Shown here: piece by piece, positions 1 to 7,684 of the stretch | How the letters are laid out: every line of letters begins with the position of its first letter | Position numbering within the stretch: the first letter of the stretch is position 1 | NCBI GenBank assembly: GCA_030699125.1 | Contig: JAUYKM010000013.1 | Span: 1-54,762 of the forward strand | DNA length: 54,762 bases | Direction: 5' to 3' | DNA from: Candidatus Daviesbacteria bacterium | GTDB lineage: Bacteria; Patescibacteriota; Microgenomatia; Daviesbacterales; UBA10151 | Position numbers and translations under genes: made by a program | The notes under the pieces: generated by a model | What the model saw: the letters and a program-made list of their open reading frames with translations, nothing else | What the model was told of the DNA's origin: nothing | The model's database searches: none

Positions 1-131
1 CAACGCCAAAAACGCATTTGTGTACATCAAAGAGACTGAAAAAAGCGTAATTAGGAAAAATGAGTGGCTCGAACCTGAAAATAGATCGATAGATCGGACT
101 AAAAAGGCATTTTTGCAAATGCAGTCCGATA
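1..131 (+). pseudogene. Possible 3'-end relic of a large serine recombinase
   Basis: One frame is open from the left edge and reads on through the tRNA that follows. It contains the tetrapeptide WLEP, which also occurs near the C-terminus of the recombinase at the right end of this window. Two blocks are identical to that gene in the same order: 12 bp at 65-76 (54605-54616) and 13 bp at 120-132 (54742-54754). The distance between the blocks differs by 82 bp, which would shift the frame, as expected for a decayed copy. Continuous reading into an antisense tRNA is typical of recombinases inserted at tRNA 3' ends. The rest of the stretch does not obviously align, so this is a tentative call. Confidence 0.35.
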
Positions 132-205
132 TGGAGCGGGTGAGGAGAATCGGACTCCCGTACCCAGTTTGGAAAACTGGTATTCTACCATTGAATTACA
201 CCCGC
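132..205 (-). tRNA. tRNA-Gly (anticodon TCC)
   Basis: The reverse strand folds as a cloverleaf with acceptor GCGGGTG/CACCCGC, anticodon stem CCAGT/ACTGG around loop TTTCCAA, and a T arm with loop TCCGATT. The discriminator is T and CCA is encoded. The 13-bp block shared with the recombinase at the right end of the window ends at the last base of this gene. Confidence 0.93.
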
Positions 206-236
206 AGTCCTTCTAATTTTAGCTAAAAGTAGGGTT

Positions 237-980
237 TTATTCAATCTGGTAGCTTAAGTTTACGTTAACTGTGATTTCAGCTGAACCAGGCTCAATTTGG
301 GTGGTGGGGACTTCAGCCTGGCCTACAGCCAGCTCAGATCTTAAAGGTATGGGTATGGGATAGCCGCCAAAGTTCTCAGAATAATTGATGATTTTCCCCA
401 GCCTAAATCCGGCTATTTTGGCAGCATTCTCAGCCTTACTTTTAGCATCAGCAACCGCCTTTTCTCTGGCTTCATTTTGTAGCTTTATTTTATCATCCAC
501 GTCAAAGCTGATTGAGCTAACCTGATTAGCCCCGTTGGTAGTAGCAGTATCTATTACAGAGTTAATATTATCTATTTGTCTGACCTTGATTTGTAAATTT
601 GTGCTGGCGGAATATCCGGTGATTCTTTGGCCTTCACGAAAGTCGTAATTGGGATTAATGTTGTAATTAGTGGTTTGGACATCTTTCTGGTCAACACCTA
701 AATCTTTTATAGCTTTCGAGATATTATTTATGGTGGTATTTATCTGATCTTGAGCTACCTTCACTGTTGATCCATTGGCCTGGATGCCAACCGTAACAGT
801 GGCAATATCCGGTTGAGCATCCACTTTACCCTCACCTGTGACATCAAAAGTGGTGGATTTCTGGGTGGTAACTGAAGTCACGGAGAATGGGATAGGACCA
901 ACCAGCTTCGTATAAATCAACAGAAGAGTGAAAAAAGTAGTAATACCAATAATGGGCAGAAAGAAGATTCTGTTGTTCAT
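237..980 (-). CDS. SIMPL (DUF541) domain protein, membrane-anchored
   Basis: The protein has 247 residues. An N-terminal hydrophobic segment (about residues 4-24) is followed by a SIMPL/DUF541 domain, recognised by VTGEGKV, QPDIATVTVGI, the repeated YNINPNY-type strands and the alanine-rich helix EAREKAVADAKSKAENAAKIAGF. The family forms secreted or periplasmic oligomers of poorly defined function (YggE, BP26). The protein is probably anchored with its domain outside the cell. A start 10 codons upstream at 1010 is possible, but that codon lies inside a short repeat (1006-1030), so the Met at 980 is preferred. No clear Shine-Dalgarno sequence is seen. It is transcribed after the truncated DUF763 gene. 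Confidence 0.85.
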   Translation of the reverse strand: MNNRIFFLPIIGITTFFTLLLIYTKLVGPIPFSVTSVTTQKSTTFDVTGEGKVDAQPDIATVTVGIQANGSTVKVAQDQINTTINNISKAIKDLGVDQKDVQTTNYNINPNYDFREGQRITGYSASTNLQIKVRQIDNINSVIDTATTNGANQVSSISFDVDDKIKLQNEAREKAVADAKSKAENAAKIAGFRLGKIINYSENFGGYPIPIPLRSELAVGQAEVPTTQIEPGSAEITVNVNLSYQIE

Positions 981-1005
981 ATTAAGTATGATACCATACA
1001 ACCTT

Positions 1006-1030
1006 GTCATTCCGCACTTGATGCGGAATC
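1006..1030. repeat. Short palindromic repeat of the GTCATTCC...GGAATC type
   Basis: The element runs from GTCATTCCGCA through a 3-5 base loop to TGCGGAATC and resembles the 25-bp repeat at 18168-18192 (GTCATTCCTGCG...). Such small dispersed palindromes occur in many bacterial genomes. Here it lies between the SIMPL gene and the truncated DUF763 gene. Confidence 0.5.
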
Positions 1031-1083
1031 TATATAAATATTTTTATGGTGAGGAAAATTAACATCACGTGGTTTTAATAAAG

Positions 1084-1335
1084 TCAGCTCATCCTGGCCT
1101 CTTTAAGCGCTGCGGTTAGTATGGTGGTCAGACCGGAAGCATTCCAGTCAAAAGCTAAAACAGTTCCCAAAGATTGAAACCAGACAGGATCGGAAATTCT
1201 CTTAATAAACTCCTCAGGACCGTATTCTTCAATTAAAACCCGTGTCATCTCTCTGCCCAGTTTAACCATCCTCTCAAACAGCCAGGGAGGACATTTTCCG
1301 AAGTCCAAGGTAAAGGTGGCAATTCCTCTTTGCAT
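1084..1335 (-). CDS. Truncated DUF763 protein (N-terminal fragment)
   Basis: The 83 residues match the start of the DUF763 family: MQRGIATFTLDFGKCPPWLF, RMVKLGREMTR, EEYGPEEFIKRISDPVWFQ and the AFDW/GLTTILTAALKEA region. As I recall, full-length members have several hundred residues. Here a stop follows directly and only about 100 bases separate it from the next gene, so the body of the protein is missing. It still has a TATAAT box exactly 6 bases before the ATG. It may be a decaying gene or a retained short form. The function of the family is unknown to me. Confidence 0.65.
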   Translation of the reverse strand: MQRGIATFTLDFGKCPPWLFERMVKLGREMTRVLIEEYGPEEFIKRISDPVWFQSLGTVLAFDWNASGLTTILTAALKEARMS

Positions 1336-1341
1336 ACCTAT

Positions 1342-1347
1342 ATTATA
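1342..1347 (-). promoter_or_regulatory. -10 box of a leaderless promoter for the DUF763 fragment
   Basis: TATAAT lies 6 bases before the ATG at 1335, so transcription would begin at or next to the start codon. It overlaps the intergenic space after the histidine kinase stop. No good -35 is visible. Confidence 0.5.
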
Positions 1348-2556
1348 TCAATGGTACGGCGCATTAAGCGGTAGTTCCAGGGTAAATGTAGATCCTTTCA
1401 GGGGTTTGCTAGACAGATTAATCTTTCCTCCATGAGCTTTGACTATTTGGGAAGCAATATATAAACCCACTCCCAAACCATTTGAATGCTCATTTGTTGA
1501 ATCTGTTCTCTTAAAAAGGCCAAAAATAAGCTTCTGATCCTGTGTGGGGATTCCAACTCCCTGGTCCTCAATTGTAAGTTTGATTATTTTTTTATTATCA
1601 GATATTTGAATATTGATAGGCTTACCTCTGCCGTATTTAATAGCATTTGATAAAAGATTAGTTATTGCCTGCTCCATTCTCATTTTATCGAATCTTCCCG
1701 AAATAGGGGACTTTGCTTCAAATTTTATCTGGAATTTCTCTTTTTTTAAAACCTCTGAAAAATTTTCCAGGACCCTTTTTGTTATTTCAACCAAATCAGC
1801 CTTTTCCAGCTTTAATTCCATTCTACCGGTTGTGATAAGTGAAATATCTAACAGGTCATTAATCATCACAGTTAAACGCTTTATTTGTTGCTCGGAACCC
1901 TGAAGAGCTTTCATTAACTCCGGGACGGAAAAGTTAGCCAAAGGAACATTATGAACAGTATTTAATAAATTATGCAGTTTAAGAAGCATGGTTGTCAGAG
2001 GAGTTCTGAGCTCATGAGATATGATGGATAGAAATTCATCTCTGGATTTAATTTCTTCCTTAGCTTTAGCATAATCATTTTGCAGTTTAACAAACGATTG
2101 GGCATAGATTTTTTCCTGTTTTTTCAGTCTATTTATGGTATTTGTCTGGCGAATTCCATCTACTACAAAACTAATTACAGAAGCGCCTATGATAAAGAAA
2201 ATAAACTGTATCAATGAATTAGCATCACTAATCATAAAAAAAGCACCAACTGAAATAATCGCGGTTGAGAGCAGTGCTGAATTTATACCGCCAATACTGG
2301 CACTAAGTAATATTAAAATAAGGTATAAGGTATAAAATGAAGTTTCCTCCGGGAAAAAATTAGTTGAATAGGTTAAATATAAGATCAGTAGAGAGGAGAC
2401 TATGGAAAAGCCATATGGAATAAAAGAGTTTAAGATTTTATCCTCTGTGATATCTTCTAGTCCTATTTTTTGCAGGGTTCTATATGGTATATACCTTTTT
2501 GAATAGGCATATAATCTTGAATATCGCCTTCTTTGAGCATTTGGACTATTTTTCAT
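1348..2556 (-). CDS. Membrane sensor histidine kinase
   Basis: The protein has 402 residues. Several hydrophobic segments (about residues 45-135) look like a compact membrane sensor region without a large extracellular domain. A short coiled linker follows. The dimerisation/phosphoacceptor box SHELRTPL has His181. The ATPase domain shows the N box NLLSNAIKYG, the G1 box DQGVGIP and the G2 box GLGVGLYIA. It should autophosphorylate and pass phosphate to a response regulator. The divergent gene beginning 97 bases away encodes a receiver-domain protein and is the obvious partner. A possible ribosome site GGAGAG precedes the ATG. Confidence 0.93.
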   Translation of the reverse strand: MKNSPNAQRRRYSRLYAYSKRYIPYRTLQKIGLEDITEDKILNSFIPYGFSIVSSLLILYLTYSTNFFPEETSFYTLYLILILLSASIGGINSALLSTAIISVGAFFMISDANSLIQFIFFIIGASVISFVVDGIRQTNTINRLKKQEKIYAQSFVKLQNDYAKAKEEIKSRDEFLSIISHELRTPLTTMLLKLHNLLNTVHNVPLANFSVPELMKALQGSEQQIKRLTVMINDLLDISLITTGRMELKLEKADLVEITKRVLENFSEVLKKEKFQIKFEAKSPISGRFDKMRMEQAITNLLSNAIKYGRGKPINIQISDNKKIIKLTIEDQGVGIPTQDQKLIFGLFKRTDSTNEHSNGLGVGLYIASQIVKAHGGKINLSSKPLKGSTFTLELPLNAPYH

Positions 2557-2638
2557 ATAGAAAGCTCTCCGAAATATCTGCCCATGAAATATATCAACTA
2601 TCGCAAATTAAATCAAGAAATTGAGTAATTGGTAATGG

Positions 2639-2644
2639 TATAAT
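2639..2644 (+). promoter_or_regulatory. -10 box of the receiver/PH gene, leaderless GTG start
   Basis: TATAAT ends 9 bases before the GTG start at 2654 and no Shine-Dalgarno sequence lies between them, which suggests an mRNA with almost no leader. Confidence 0.5.
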
Positions 2645-2653
2645 TTAGCTAAA

Positions 2654-3589
2654 GTGCAAAAAACAATCCTGATCGTAGATGATGATACTGATTTAAGAGT
2701 TTCTTTGCGCAAAATCCTGACAAATAATAACTTCAGAGTTTTGGAAGCTGCTGATGGCGCAGAGGCTTTAGAAATAGTAGAGAGTGAATTGCCTGAATTG
2801 GTGATATTGGACTTCGGGATACCAACTGTTCCCGGAGAAACTGTTTGTGTAAAAATCAAGGAAAATCATCCAGAGATAATTGTTATTGCATTAACAAAAA
2901 AGATCCAAAGCTCTGATGTTATACACGGCTTACAAATAGGTGCTGATGATTATATCAGTAAACCATTCATGGCAGAGGAATTGATTGCCAGAATTGATAC
3001 CAGGATAAAAAATCCCACCAAAAAGAATAATCCTGCCGAAGAATCAGCAGATCCGAAAACGAAAACTTCAGAAAAGTCAGAAGAGCGTAAATTGATATTT
3101 AGAGAAAGTACGACTTTAATCCTTATTAGACTGTTTACTGCTGAACTACTTTTTGGGCTGGCAATAATCTTATCCAGTTCATTTTTTTCTCTTCTTAGAA
3201 ATTCCTTTGATACATCTAACACTTTTGTTTTGGATTTCAGTATTTTACTTATAATATTTCTGATTAATATCGCTGTGGTGGTTTATATTTTATTGAGATG
3301 GGAGTCTGAATATGTGGAGTTAACTTCTGATAGCCTTATTAAACATAAAGGAATTTTGAATAAAACAGAACAAAAATATGCCTGTAACTTTGTGGAAGCA
3401 ATTACGCTGAATCAATCTTTAATGGGAATACTTTTTAACTATGGCACTATTGAGTTGTATGATCCCGCGCTTAAGGAGCAAATATATCTGGTAAATATAG
3501 CAAACCCAAAAAGATATCGGGAGATTATAGAGCAGAGAGTTTCCAAGGATCAAAACCGGCCAATGCCATTTATTGCTAAAAAAGATTAG
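2654..3589 (+). CDS. Receiver domain fused to membrane segments and a PH-like domain
   Basis: Residues 1-115 form a response-regulator receiver: the acidic cluster DDD at 9-11, the phosphoacceptor Asp53 in VILDFGIP, Thr81 and Lys103 in SKPF. A charged linker (about 115-148) leads to two hydrophobic segments (about 152-180 and 188-212). The last 100 residues resemble a bacterial PH domain of the YdbS/bPH2 kind (SDSLIKHKGIL, FVEAITLNQSLMG, YGTIELY). Response regulators normally end in a DNA-binding or enzymatic output domain, so a membrane-held PH output is unusual. The gene starts with GTG. It is divergent from the histidine kinase and overlaps the dehydratase gene tail to tail by 4 bases. Confidence 0.85.
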   Translation: MQKTILIVDDDTDLRVSLRKILTNNNFRVLEAADGAEALEIVESELPELVILDFGIPTVPGETVCVKIKENHPEIIVIALTKKIQSSDVIHGLQIGADDYISKPFMAEELIARIDTRIKNPTKKNNPAEESADPKTKTSEKSEERKLIFRESTTLILIRLFTAELLFGLAIILSSSFFSLLRNSFDTSNTFVLDFSILLIIFLINIAVVVYILLRWESEYVELTSDSLIKHKGILNKTEQKYACNFVEAITLNQSLMGILFNYGTIELYDPALKEQIYLVNIANPKRYREIIEQRVSKDQNRPMPFIAKKD

Positions 3590-3915
3590 CTTAAACTTTC
3601 TATCTTGGCTGCCAGCACAAAGTCATTTTCTGAGAGGCCACCGATTGAGTGGGTGGAGAGATTAATTATCACCCTTTTGTAGTAAATATGAATATTGGGA
3701 TGATGATCTTCTTCTTCAGCTAACTTTCCCACTTCTTGGGCAAATTCTAGCCCATTTAAATAGCTTTCAAACTTAAACTCATGTTTAATTTTTTTATCTT
3801 CAATAACTTCCCACTCTAGCTTTAATTGTTTTAGTAGAGGAGTGAATTCAGTTTTGGTTAGGGGAGGGGTGCCTTCTTCACAGGGGATACATTTTTTAGA
3901 GGTTAAATCACTCAT
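3586..3915 (-). CDS. 4a-hydroxytetrahydrobiopterin dehydratase (pterin carbinolamine dehydratase)
   Basis: The protein has 109 residues, the usual family length. The signature is present: EEEDHHPNIHI with His71, His72 and Pro73, followed by the VIINLSTHSIGGLSENDF strand and helix with His89. The enzyme dehydrates 4a-hydroxytetrahydropterin and recycles pterin cofactors in the cytosol. No aromatic amino acid hydroxylase is seen here, so its partner is unknown. It overlaps the upstream DUF1003 gene by 4 bases (ATG inside the previous stop), which implies coupled translation. Confidence 0.93.
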   Translation of the reverse strand: MSDLTSKKCIPCEEGTPPLTKTEFTPLLKQLKLEWEVIEDKKIKHEFKFESYLNGLEFAQEVGKLAEEEDHHPNIHIYYKRVIINLSTHSIGGLSENDFVLAAKIESLS

Positions 3916-4340
3916 GCTTGGGCTCTGGGTGGATGGCCACTACCAGAGGACTTTAGCATACCAGATTTTTTCAAAACATCAAGATCATGCTGCAGCATTC
4001 TGATTTCTCTACCGATATTAATTAAAGCTTTATGAGAAACTTCATCTTCTATAACGTCTTCTTGAATGTCTTCAATATCTTCTTCCACATCTTCCAAACT
4101 TTCGGTATTTCTATTGACCGTCATTTGAATAAATATGGCTAAATAAATAGCCTCAATAGATAACCAGGTAGTAAAAATTAGTAGTACGGATCGAAGATCC
4201 ATCCCCAAAAAAGTGAGTCCCGTGATAGATAAAAAAAGAAGGGTATGGAGAATAACAGAGTAGGGGGTACCTACCCACTTGGTGAGCTTGATAGAAACTT
4301 TTTCTAAGAAATTTAGTTTCTTCTCCAGAGCTTTAACCAT
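3912..4340 (-). CDS. DUF1003-like small membrane protein
   Basis: The 142 residues contain two transmembrane segments (about 28-45 and 50-72) with the pattern KWVGTPYSVILHT...LSIEAIYLAIFIQMTVNR, which resembles the DUF1003 family. A long acidic stretch rich in EDVEEDIEDI and a C-terminal helix follow. The function is unknown. The ribosome site GGAGGGG is correctly spaced before the ATG. The gene is the first of a two-gene operon with the pterin dehydratase. Confidence 0.75.
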   Translation of the reverse strand: MVKALEKKLNFLEKVSIKLTKWVGTPYSVILHTLLFLSITGLTFLGMDLRSVLLIFTTWLSIEAIYLAIFIQMTVNRNTESLEDVEEDIEDIQEDVIEDEVSHKALINIGREIRMLQHDLDVLKKSGMLKSSGSGHPPRAQA

Positions 4341-4456
4341 AAAAAACCCCTCCGGCTATTTATCCCAACAAAAAAATCTCTTTTCCCGTCACAGGTTTTG
4401 AGATTTCTAAGTTAATTGTCTCTCCTTAATAAGATCCTGTCAACCCCCCAAAATAG

Positions 4457-4485
4457 TTGAATCTGTGGTCATTTTTGGCTATAAT
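4457..4485 (+). promoter_or_regulatory. Sigma70-type promoter of the secreted protease
   Basis: TTGAAT, a 17-base spacer and TATAAT. The -10 ends 10 bases before the ATG at 4496, so the transcript is almost leaderless. A frame opening at 4457 would begin inside the -35 box, which argues for the later start. Confidence 0.75.
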
Positions 4486-4495
4486 CTGGTTCAAA

Positions 4496-5446
4496 ATGAG
4501 TATAGAGAGAAAATCAGCAAATATTTGGATAGGGCGAGCAGCCAGTTTTCTGCTGGGAGCTACAACGATAATGGCTCCTGGTTGCATCACGCGGGATCAT
4601 TCCCAGGCTAAATCTACAGCAACAACTGGAATTGAGCCTTCGACTCAAATCTTAACACCCACCCCGGAGATCACCCCACTTGTTACCAGAGTTCCCATGA
4701 TTGAAGGTCCGCTTAGACCGGAAGTTTTAAGTATGGTTAAAGGAAGTCTGGTTAATATCTATTACTCGGTACTGCCAGAGTACCAGCATCTTAAAATCTC
4801 TTCGGGAATTTGTAATGGCTTTGTAATTAAGGACGGATTGGGAAAACCCTTGGTGGTGACTGCCAGGCACTGTATGCCTCAAATTGCCAAATCAGAGGCT
4901 GACGGTAAAAACTACTCTACAACTGATGCATTGGGACAATATATATTTGCAACCAAAATCATAGATACTTACGGAAAAACCTATGATGCCTATCCCTACA
5001 ACTATTATCTAAGTAATTATCCAGATACAGCAACGGATGTAATGCTCTTCCAGACCCCTGATCCTAAGTTTAGTCCACCGACAATTTTATTAAATCCGGG
5101 AATTCCTCAAAAATGGGATACACTTCATAGAGTAAGCGTTAATTTAGATCAAGGAGTTCAGGTTACCAGTCATGAGCTTCAACATTTTAATTACAATTCT
5201 GACCGGACATTACTTCTTTTCAGTGTTATCAATCCTGAATCATCATGTTCTCCTGGAACAAGCGGTTCACCGATAGTGGATAAAAATGGTTCGGTTGTGG
5301 GAATAGTATCAGGGTATGTATCCGAAGAAATAACTAAAAATGAAGCTGTGATATTTGGTGTTGAAGATTACTATGTTGGTAAGAAATTTACCTTTTGTAT
5401 GGCAGTGAGATCATCCCTAATCCGGGGCTTAATTAGAAATCCCTAG
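4496..5446 (+). CDS. Secreted trypsin-like serine protease, probable lipoprotein
   Basis: The protein has 316 residues. The N-terminus is a signal sequence ending in a lipobox-like IMAPGC (Cys30), followed by a Thr/Pro-rich linker. The chymotrypsin fold is shown by His125 in VTARHC, Asp181 in ATDVMLF and Ser256 in SPGTSGSPI, which form a full catalytic triad. Cysteines next to the His and Ser motifs could form disulphides outside the cell. The product is probably tethered to the outer face of the membrane and cleaves surface or host proteins, but no substrate can be read from the sequence. It has its own promoter. Confidence 0.85.
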   Translation: MSIERKSANIWIGRAASFLLGATTIMAPGCITRDHSQAKSTATTGIEPSTQILTPTPEITPLVTRVPMIEGPLRPEVLSMVKGSLVNIYYSVLPEYQHLKISSGICNGFVIKDGLGKPLVVTARHCMPQIAKSEADGKNYSTTDALGQYIFATKIIDTYGKTYDAYPYNYYLSNYPDTATDVMLFQTPDPKFSPPTILLNPGIPQKWDTLHRVSVNLDQGVQVTSHELQHFNYNSDRTLLLFSVINPESSCSPGTSGSPIVDKNGSVVGIVSGYVSEEITKNEAVIFGVEDYYVGKKFTFCMAVRSSLIRGLIRNP

Positions 5447-5450
5447 TCAT

Positions 5451-6011
5451 TCAACCCCCCCGTAAAGAGTTAGTTCTTTTTAATCCGTGTAATATTCCAT
5501 AGGGTGTTGATCCTTTGGAACTCCTATAATTATAAAACTGATCTTCCATCCAAATGGCAACTCCTCCTATAGCATAAGATGAGTGTATAAAAAGAGGCTG
5601 ATAATCTACCGATTGTCCAATATATACAGCCAGATGATGAGCGGGATAACGCTTAATATAGGCTCTAACTGCAAGAGGATCGTCTTTTATACTATCAGGG
5701 ATGAGTTGGGGATTCGTATCAGATTTACCAAAAAAAGCCACATCACCTGCCCGCAATTCTTCGTTCTGATCCAGAAATCTGGAATAACGACTATCCAACC
5801 ACCATTCAACCGGACCCAGATCATCCGGAAGTTTAATTCCGTATACCTCCTCATTTATTAGGTGGGCCAATGCAGCACAATTTAACCCCGTCTTCTGGGC
5901 TGTTTCCAAATTTGGGACATATGCCGGCCCCATCTGCATATTGTATTTTATACCCAAGTATTTTCCTAACTCGAAAATTGTAGGTTTTAGTAATTCTCTA
6001 TCTATTATCAT
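5451..6011 (-). CDS. NlpC/P60-like papain-fold protein
   Basis: The protein has 186 residues. The order of motifs fits an NlpC/P60-like cysteine peptidase or amidase: nucleophile Cys45 in GLNCAALAHLI, the turn LRAGDVAFFG, His126 in HHLAVYIG and His143 in FIHSSYAIGGV. Family members cut peptidoglycan stem peptides or related amides. No signal peptide or membrane segment is seen, so it may act inside the cell or be a divergent member. It converges with the protease gene, and tRNA-Pro lies directly upstream. Confidence 0.7.
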   Translation of the reverse strand: MIIDRELLKPTIFELGKYLGIKYNMQMGPAYVPNLETAQKTGLNCAALAHLINEEVYGIKLPDDLGPVEWWLDSRYSRFLDQNEELRAGDVAFFGKSDTNPQLIPDSIKDDPLAVRAYIKRYPAHHLAVYIGQSVDYQPLFIHSSYAIGGVAIWMEDQFYNYRSSKGSTPYGILHGLKRTNSLRGG

Positions 6012-6020
6012 ATATCCGTT

Positions 6021-6095
6021 TGGTCGGAGACCGGGGAATTGAACCCCGTGCTTCTCGCTCCCAAAGCGAGCGTTCTACCGATGAACTAGTCTCCG
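6021..6095 (-). tRNA. tRNA-Pro (anticodon TGG)
   Basis: Acceptor CGGAGAC/GTCTCCG, anticodon stem CTCGC/GCGAG around loop TTTGGGA, and T loop TTCAATT. The discriminator is A and CCA is encoded. Confidence 0.95.
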
Positions 6096-6109
6096 TGGAA
6101 GGTATTTTA

Positions 6110-6697
6110 TCAGTTTAACACTGCCAAAACCAGCAGTCTTTTAAAACTGGTTCCTGCCGGATAGCAGGTCATTAAAGTTAAAGTTTGACCCGTTCCATTT
6201 CCTTTTATATATTGAACATCAGAAGCTGAAACAATTTTTTTCTCATAAACTTTATAAATAAAGGGCTTTTCTTGAAAATAAACTGTAATTTCATCACCAT
6301 TTTCCAGCTTATCTAGTAGATAAAATACGGAATTATACCTTTGAGCCTCATAAAAATTAACAGAGGAGTGAGAAAAAAGAAAAACATTTCCATTTTGTCC
6401 GGGGTATGCCGAACCGGCAGCATGGGCCACCCCTTTGGTTAAAGCATATTGGTAGACAGTTGGATCAAAAGGGTCAACATTTTCCACCACAACTGCATTA
6501 GCCCCTATTTTGGGTATAACTATGCCAAAAAGGGTATCTTTAGGAATAATTTCCTCTACTTTCTCAGCTTTAGCCGCCTTCCATTGATAATTTACTTCTT
6601 CTTTTAAAACAGGATAGAAAATCAACACAAAAAGAAATATAGATAACCCAACTATGACTAACCCTGCCTTTATCAGGACAGATGATAAGTGTTCCAT
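6110..6697 (-). CDS. Sortase (class D/E-like transpeptidase)
   Basis: The 195 residues begin with a membrane anchor (about 8-30). The sortase barrel follows, with His110 in LFSHSS, Cys178 in TLTLMTCYPAGT and Arg187 in FKRLLV, the complete His-Cys-Arg set. Sortases cut LPxTG-type signals and link the protein to the envelope. The gene is last in an operon with a giant protein ending in LPATG, 12 bases after an Ig/FnIII-like protein. The LPATG protein is therefore the likely substrate. How it is anchored in a cell of this type is not visible from the sequence. Confidence 0.93.
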   Translation of the reverse strand: MEHLSSVLIKAGLVIVGLSIFLFVLIFYPVLKEEVNYQWKAAKAEKVEEIIPKDTLFGIVIPKIGANAVVVENVDPFDPTVYQYALTKGVAHAAGSAYPGQNGNVFLFSHSSVNFYEAQRYNSVFYLLDKLENGDEITVYFQEKPFIYKVYEKKIVSASDVQYIKGNGTGQTLTLMTCYPAGTSFKRLLVLAVLN

Positions 6698-6709
6698 TTA
6701 AGGATAAAA

Positions 6710-7684
6710 TTATTTGGACTTGCGATAGAGGTAAACTCCACCTATTAGTATTATAGCAATAAGAAGCAATAGCAAGTTTCTGCCTGTGAGCAAACCAGCT
6801 TCATCTTCAACTTCACCTTCGACACCTTTTTCTGCACTTGGCAGGCCCTCTTCTCCCAACACTTGCCCCTCTTCGGTGGCAACTCCCTCAGAAACACCTG
6901 AAACACCCAGAATTTCTCCACCTGTTGCACCTGATACAGGAATTGCTCCTGCTGGTGCCACTGTCACAGGGCCAGCTACTTGCACTTCTTTGGTGATTAC
7001 ATTGGTATTGGAATCTCCCACGAGTCCCGAGCCATTTCCGGCATCATCAAAGGCACGGATTACAAAATAATAGGTTTTATTACAATCCGATATGGATGTA
7101 GTAAATTCACCTTCTTGATCTGAACCAATTCCTACCTCACCAACCTTGGTTCCTGAATCAGCAGAGAATGAGGTAAAGGAAGACATATAAATCTCCACCT
7201 TATGTGTCAAACTATCATTGGATGTTTTAAATTTGATCTTATACTCACAAGTCCCCACTTTTTCTTTACTAAAGTTATAAGGATTAGCAGGGGCTTGAGT
7301 TTTATATTCAACAGTCACAGTAGAGGAGGTGGCAGTATCGCCATCAGCTTTGGCCTCAACATAAAACTGATAGGTACCCTGACTACCCATGAGGGTTGAG
7401 TCAACCTGGCAATCACCGCTGTTTCCACCAGCTGGAAGAGCTATATCAGCGCCAAATTGGCTAAATCCACCATCAACTGGGCCCTTTTTAAAGCATTTAA
7501 CAACTACATCTCTGCTGTCGGTATCCAGAGTCACAAAAGTTATATTGAAGCTGTTATCGTTAGTAGGATTCTTTGGTTCTTCTAGTCTAATAGATAGAAA
7601 GCCAGCCATAGCAGTGGGAACTGCTGTTATTGATATAACAGTTATAAAAATTATAAGTATTATACTTTTCAAGAGATTATTCAT
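6710..7684 (-). CDS. Secreted, membrane-anchored Ig/FnIII-like protein
   Basis: The protein has 324 residues. A signal peptide (about 1-27, ending PTAMAG) precedes two beta-rich domains (about 30-135 and 140-235); the second has the fibronectin-III-like ending NKTYYFVIRAFDDAGNGSG. A low-complexity Gly/Ala/Glu linker leads to a C-terminal membrane segment and a YRKSK tail. No LPxTG motif is present, so it is probably held by the membrane segment alone. Cys residues within the domains could pair outside the cell. Its start overlaps the end of the giant repeat protein gene by 8 bases, and the sortase gene follows, so all three form one surface operon. Confidence 0.75.
   Translation of the reverse strand: MNNLLKSIILIIFITVISITAVPTAMAGFLSIRLEEPKNPTNDNSFNITFVTLDTDSRDVVVKCFKKGPVDGGFSQFGADIALPAGGNSGDCQVDSTLMGSQGTYQFYVEAKADGDTATSSTVTVEYKTQAPANPYNFSKEKVGTCEYKIKFKTSNDSLTHKVEIYMSSFTSFSADSGTKVGEVGIGSDQEGEFTTSISDCNKTYYFVIRAFDDAGNGSGLVGDSNTNVITKEVQVAGPVTVAPAGAIPVSGATGGEILGVSGVSEGVATEEGQVLGEEGLPSAEKGVEGEVEDEAGLLTGRNLLLLLIAIILIGGVYLYRKSK

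Noticed and set aside
20-226. 68-codon frame at the left edge as a functional gene
   Set aside because: It reads straight through tRNA-Gly on the other strand and has no start signal; only its first half may be a recombinase relic.
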